NCBI RefSeq assembly: GCF_001649575.2
Contig: NC_051444.1
Coordinates: 21,626,425 to 21,690,424, forward strand
Direction: 5' to 3'
Length of the DNA: 64,000 bases
Source of the DNA: Kryptolebias marmoratus
Taxonomy: Eukaryota > Chordata > Actinopteri > Cyprinodontiformes > Rivulidae
Of the stretch, positions 61,990 to 64,000 are shown one piece after another. Both the position numbers and the translations under genes were made by a program. The notes under the pieces are model-generated. The model searched no databases, was not told where the DNA came from, and saw nothing but the letters and a program-made list of their open reading frames with translations. Each line of letters opens with the position of its first letter. Position 1 is the first letter of the stretch.

Positions 61990-62175
61990 CAGTGATGTCC
62001 AGTCCTGGTCCTGTAGGGCCACCATCCTGCAGGTTTTAGGTTTTAAGTGTTTCTCTGCTTTGAATGACTGAGTGATTAACAGGCTTCTGTAAAACTCGAA
62101 GACCTGCTGAAGAGCAGGGAACCAATGAAAACAAGCAGGACAGTGGCCCTCGAGGATCAGGATTGGACACCACTG
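61990..62175. mobile_element. hAT miniature element, 186 bp
   Basis: cagtgatgtccagtcctgg at the left and caggattggacaccactg at the right belong to the family at 21122-21326. The flanks (ttacagag / cgacggag) agree at only 5 of 8 bases, so the duplication has decayed or an end has shifted. Confidence 0.8.
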
Positions 62176-62803
62176 CGACGGAGCGAAAACAAAGCATAGC
62201 TCCATGACATGACCAACACACAGTTCAGATCCTGTTCCACTAGAAACCAGCAGTGTTCAGTTAGACAAATACAACGTGATATGGGTTCCCTTAAAACTCA
62301 TCTGCTGGCTGCTGAACGCTTTGAACCTCGTCAGTGAAGATTATTGTTTTTCATTAGCGAAGCTCATGTCTCAAAAAAATTGGGTTATTAGAAAAGATAA
62401 AAACTGTAGTTACAGTTTTGGTTTAAGAGTCCACTTTTTATTTCTACCGGATCTGAATAAATTACCACTGATTAGAGCGACCGTAAAGAGATGCGTGATT
62501 GTGATTTTGACAACAGCCATTAATCAGGTCTTTCCAACTAATTTTGTTGAATAGCAGACGCAGTACTTGTGGGGTTATGTAATGTTCTTTTTCAATCAAG
62601 CCTCCACTATAGTGTCATAAAACTTTGCAATAAAAGTCTAAAAAGTTCAAGTTGGTGAGTGATGATGTAGTAAGAGCAGGTACCTGTACATTTCAACATT
62701 ACAGCTTAATTGCAGTCACAATTTTTTAGTTTCAGTGGTAAAGCGTGTGTCCAATCCTCCTAAGTATTACCTTGTCCATGTGTCCCTCAGTGGACTGAGC
62801 AGA

Positions 62804-62911
62804 ATGGCTGGAGTCCCTCTGAAGATGCCTCAGGTTCCTGCCTTACAGGAAGTCAAAGATGATGTCAGAGTTACCGTGCCGAACTACCTCTCCATACTGC
62901 AGGAGACAGAG
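62804..62911 (+). CDS. ubap1l: Probable UBAP1-like, first coding exon only
   Basis: An acceptor (gtgtccctcag, ending 62790) and a donor (GAG then GTGAGT at 62912) enclose ATG GCT GGA GTC: MAGVPLKMPQVPALQEVKDD followed by VRVTVPNYLSILQETE. The opening VPLK (compare VPFK) and the PNY...ILQETE block resemble the N-terminal region of UBAP1/UBAP1L, an ESCRT-I subunit segment. In human, UBAP1L is the immediate neighbour of PDCD7 in the same orientation, as here; that synteny is the main support. The remaining exons must lie beyond the window; I found none before 64000. Confidence 0.6.
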
Positions 62912-64000
62912 GTGAGTGAGTTCTCCTCCATGTGTGGACTGTGAGGACTTCTCCTGTGTTTTCTTATGACTCTTTTACAAGCAAGAAAATCTGTTTTATA
63001 TGCTGCTGTTCTGCTCATTACCACAGCTCTTACTGAAAAATCACAACTTTTACTAAATGTTTTTTAAACGTATTCGAGATAAATAGAAAGATCAAGATAG
63101 TGTCTGCACCTGTAAAAGCTGTGCTCTTTACATGCATTGTTATTATATCAGCAGTGATGCCTTCAGGGGATAGTTTGGGGTTCTGTGGAATTGTTATCAA
63201 TGGTCAGTGTCTTACCTGTAGTAGACAGCAGTCAGAGTGGTCTCGGCTTGGTGAATCAGAGAGAAGTTCTCAGGAAGGAATCACATTATCAGATTGGGGC
63301 TGATCTCAGAGCAGATTTATTTACCATTTAGAGCAACCATAACCTCAAAAAATTCATAGCACATCCACATGAACTTCAACACATTTTTCATTTGCTTCGT
63401 GGTCCAGTTCTTTTGTTTATCACCTCAGACTGGATGATGACCCAGCTGCAACATAAAAAGAATCACCCAGAGTATGGAGGGTTTTTGCGGTCTCTTGGTG
63501 AGATCTAAATGGAAACTGTTTTAAAACAGACATTGAGTCTTTTTTCTTTTTTTTCTACTGTATGTTTAGACTGCCCAATTAATGGGAAATAGAAAAAAAC
63601 CATCAGAACATTTTAAAGACCTAATTTCTCTGCATGAATAGGATCATGTTCATTTTTCAACAAAATCATAATGCAGTTTAGATATTTCTTATTTTTAAAT
63701 GTGTTTTTATTGTAGTTTCACTCTAGAGCAGTATATGAACAGACTCATTTTGATATTCCTGCATGCTTTTGTTTTAGCTAAATAGTGAAAGTGATGACAG
63801 AAGAGAATGTTGGTCTAGACAGTCAGTCATCCAAGACAGGGGAATCTGGAGTGCTTGAACAGAAGGCAACTGGTCCTCTGTTCTTGTTTTAGGAAACATA
63901 ATTGTCCTTCATTGAGGCACTTTGAAATGAAAAATGCCAGATGACAGAATGGTCCTTTTGACATTGATGTTTGTTCATGTGACAGTATGAATTCAGCTTG
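62912..64000 (+). other. Probable ubap1l intron
   Basis: AT-rich, with no further exon recognised up to the window edge. ORFs up to 67 codons are without family features. Confidence 0.4.

Larger units (their letters stand above)
58920..62790. other. Intergenic or ubap1l leader intron
   Basis: No coding exon recognised. Holds a (TG)n run near 59862, a (CA)n run at 59963-59983 directly before a possible leader exon, a (TA)n tract at 60335-60358 and a hAT miniature element at 61990-62175. The 128-codon ORF at 60710-61096 shows no family resemblance or splice pairing. Confidence 0.5.

Noticed and set aside
1..64000. CRISPR arrays, bacterial operons, riboswitches, phage or plasmid features
   Set aside because: The sequence is vertebrate nuclear DNA; the regular repeats are microsatellites and the dispersed ones are transposons.

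Overview
The window is nuclear DNA of a ray-finned (teleost) fish. Evidence: vertebrate multi-exon genes with GT-AG introns, CpG-rich promoters, Tc1/mariner elements, hAT-type miniature elements with 8-bp target duplications, tRNA-derived SINEs and broken LINEs of fish type, and long CA/TA/poly-A tracts. There are two assembly gaps (3633-3843 and 48749-48855). I cannot name the species.

Layout. 1-4480: no confident gene; a short ORF, a CTCF-like motif and a gap-containing Tc1-like element. 4480-24870 (minus): ano9, a TMEM16/anoctamin gene with 23 coding exons that I can chain exon by exon; one junction (exons 16/17, near 8400) is out of frame by a single base. Its introns hold most of the transposons. 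24900-30170: intergenic, with a hAT miniature element and a broken LINE. 30172-33240 (minus): tssc4, one coding exon plus an upstream non-coding exon. About 400 bp away, head to head, starts shcbp1 (33631-39515, plus, 13 coding exons, 706 residues). Convergent to it is spg21/maspardin (41995-53390, minus, 8 coding exons, 308 residues). Head to head with spg21 across about 1.6 kb is pdcd7 (55042-58718, plus, 5 coding exons, 534 residues). The right end (62804 onward, plus) holds what I read as the first coding exon of ubap1l.

How the genes relate. They are not one pathway. tssc4 (U5 snRNP assembly) and pdcd7 (U11/U12 minor-spliceosome 59K protein) both serve splicing; shcbp1 is a mitotic/cytokinesis gene, and its promoter shows a CCAAT box plus CHR motif as expected for G2/M genes; spg21 is an endosomal alpha/beta-hydrolase-fold protein; ano9 is a membrane ion channel/scramblase-family protein. 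In human, ANO9 and TSSC4 lie on 11p15.5, SPG21, PDCD7 and UBAP1L on 15q22, and SHCBP1 on 16q11, so the window joins blocks that are separate in mammals.

No clearly new biological system was found. The observations most worth checking are the one-base frame break in ano9, a perfect 44-bp palindrome with two further hairpins in the tssc4 leader intron, the tssc4/shcbp1 bidirectional promoter with a strong CTCF-like motif, a five-copy hAT miniature family with three intact 8-bp target duplications, and an unexplained 130-codon ORF inside an spg21 intron.
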